From positions 1 to 17,010 of the forward strand of contig JAICHS010000021.1 in the NCBI GenBank assembly GCA_025924775.1: DNA of 17,010 nt, in the 5' to 3' direction. The stretch comes from Rhodanobacteraceae bacterium. GTDB lineage: Bacteria > Pseudomonadota > Gammaproteobacteria > Xanthomonadales > Rhodanobacteraceae. Position numbers and translations under genes: made by a program. Under the pieces are notes generated by a model. It was not told where the DNA came from, made no database searches, and saw only the letters and a program-made list of their open reading frames with translations. Below, piece after piece: positions 16,124-17,010 of this stretch (position 1 is its first letter; each line of letters starts with the position of its first letter).

Positions 16124-17010
16124 ACCCCTGGACGCTCTGCGTTGCCCCCATGATGGATTGGACCGACATGCACTGTCGGTATTTCCATCGCCTGCTCAGC
16201 CCGCACGCGCGCCTGTACACCGAAATGGTTACCGCGGCGGCGCTGGCGCACGGCGAGCGGGCACACCTGTTGGCGTTCAACGCCGCGGAACACCCGCTGG
16301 CGTTGCAGGTCGGCGGTTCGGCGCCTGCCGAGTTGGCGGACGCCGCGCGCTGGGGCGAGGACGCGGGTTATGACGAGATCAACCTCAACGTCGGGTGTCC
16401 GTCCGACCGGGTGCAGTCGGGCCGCTTCGGCGCCTGCCTGATGCGTGAGCCGGCGCTGGTGGCTGATTGCGTCACGGCGATGCGCGCGGCGGTGGCGATT
16501 CCCGTGACCGTGAAGTGCCGGATCGGCGTGGACGACCAGGACGACGATGCCGACCTGTTCGCGTTCGCGCGCTGCATGGTCGAGGCGGGGGTCGGGGTGT
16601 TGATCGTGCATGCGCGCAAGGCGTGGCTGAAGGGCTTGTCGCCCAGGCAGAACCGCGAGGTGCCGCCGCTCAACTACGCGCGCGTGTATCGCCTGAAGCA
16701 GGAGTTTCCGCAGCTCGCGGTGGTGATCAACGGCGGCATCGATGGCCTGCCTGCGGTGCGCGAGCACTTGCGGCACGTCGATGGCGTGATGCTGGGCCGG
16801 CTGGCGTATCACGCACCGTATGCACTGGCGTGCATCGATGCCGCGCTGACGGGTGCGCCGGCGCCTGCACGCGAGGCCGTGTTGCTTGAGATGCGCGGTT
16901 ACATCGAGGCGCAACTCGCTCGCGGCATCCGCCTGGCGGCGATCACGCGGCACCTGCTGGGGCTGTTCCACGGCGAGGCGGGTGGCAAGGCCTTCCGGCG
17001 CGTGCTGTCC
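16120..17010 (+). CDS. dusA: tRNA-dihydrouridine synthase A, 3' end cut by window edge
   Basis: FMN-dependent enzyme that reduces uridines at positions 20/20a in the D-loop of tRNA to dihydrouridine, using NADPH. The 297 visible residues start MNPWTLCVAPMMDWTDMHCR, the DusA-type N-terminus with the FMN-binding APMMDWTD. They continue through NLNVGCPSDRVQSGRFGACL (catalytic Cys93 in VGCPS), VTVKCRIGVDD (Lys132), VHARKAWLKGLSP (His164), VINGGI (Asn204) and GVMLGR, and remain open to the edge. DusA proteins are usually about 330 residues, so only a short helical tail is missing. There is no visible Shine-Dalgarno sequence before the ATG; the start is chosen from homology. It is a housekeeping gene, probably independent of the sugar operon and transcribed from the TATACT box. 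Confidence 0.95.
   Translation, partial: MNPWTLCVAPMMDWTDMHCRYFHRLLSPHARLYTEMVTAAALAHGERAHLLAFNAAEHPLALQVGGSAPAELADAARWGEDAGYDEINLNVGCPSDRVQSGRFGACLMREPALVADCVTAMRAAVAIPVTVKCRIGVDDQDDDADLFAFARCMVEAGVGVLIVHARKAWLKGLSPRQNREVPPLNYARVYRLKQEFPQLAVVINGGIDGLPAVREHLRHVDGVMLGRLAYHAPYALACIDAALTGAPAPAREAVLLEMRGYIEAQLARGIRLAAITRHLLGLFHGEAGGKAFRRVLS

Noticed and set aside
16104..16373. ATG at 16104 as the start of a small gene
   Set aside because: It is out of frame with dusA and overlaps its FMN-binding N-terminal coding sequence; the product is Arg/Ala-rich without similarity.

Overview
The window is high-GC (roughly two thirds G+C by eye) Gram-negative chromosomal DNA. The gene content and protein sequences point to a Xanthomonadaceae/Rhodanobacteraceae-type gammaproteobacterium. 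It holds an alpha-glucan (maltose, maltodextrin or starch) utilisation locus built around a TonB-dependent receptor, followed on the right by a housekeeping tRNA-modification gene. The taxonomic placement is inferred from recognised protein sequences, not from a marker gene.

Layout. On the minus strand, reading from 2994 down to the left edge, lie a cytoplasmic GH13 alpha-glucosidase (1324-2994) and a sugar-porter MFS permease (1-1327, cut by the window edge), joined by an ATGA overlap. A 419-base divergent intergenic region (2995-3413) carries two identical 14-base operator-like sites in opposite orientation, one before each divergent unit. On the plus strand follow the TonB-dependent receptor (3414-6371), a flavin-dependent 'tryptophan halogenase' family protein (6481-8043), a secreted GH13 alpha-amylase-like enzyme (8040-9620), a secreted GH31 alpha-glucosidase (9643-12018), a secreted six-hairpin glycosidase (12015-14228) and an SLC45-type MFS disaccharide transporter (14225-15742). 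From the halogenase onward the genes are essentially contiguous, with GTGA or ATGA overlaps at three of the four junctions. The GH13/GH31 junction instead has a 22-base gap with a strong ribosome binding site. A frameshifted, truncated phytanoyl-CoA dioxygenase relic fills 15836 to about 16120. A dusA gene starts at 16120 and runs off the right edge.

How the parts probably work together (inference from families). The receptor would take maltodextrins across the outer membrane. The three exported glycosidases (GH13, GH31, six-hairpin) would trim alpha-1,4 and possibly alpha-1,6 linkages in the periplasm. The SLC45-type carrier would import maltose and the sugar porter would import released glucose or another monosaccharide. 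The cytoplasmic GH13 enzyme would split imported maltose. No regulator gene is visible; one may lie beyond the left edge. The twin sites suggest that a LacI-type repressor controls both arms together.

Less ordinary points are the halogenase-family gene in the middle of a sugar operon (active-site Lys79 kept, but Ala where the usual WxWxIP motif has Pro), a long hairpin and possible leaderless promoter between the receptor and the halogenase, the six-hairpin enzyme with an uncharacterised C-terminal part, and the dioxygenase relic whose remains seem to supply the dusA promoter. I see no tRNA, rRNA, CRISPR array, insertion sequence or phage gene.
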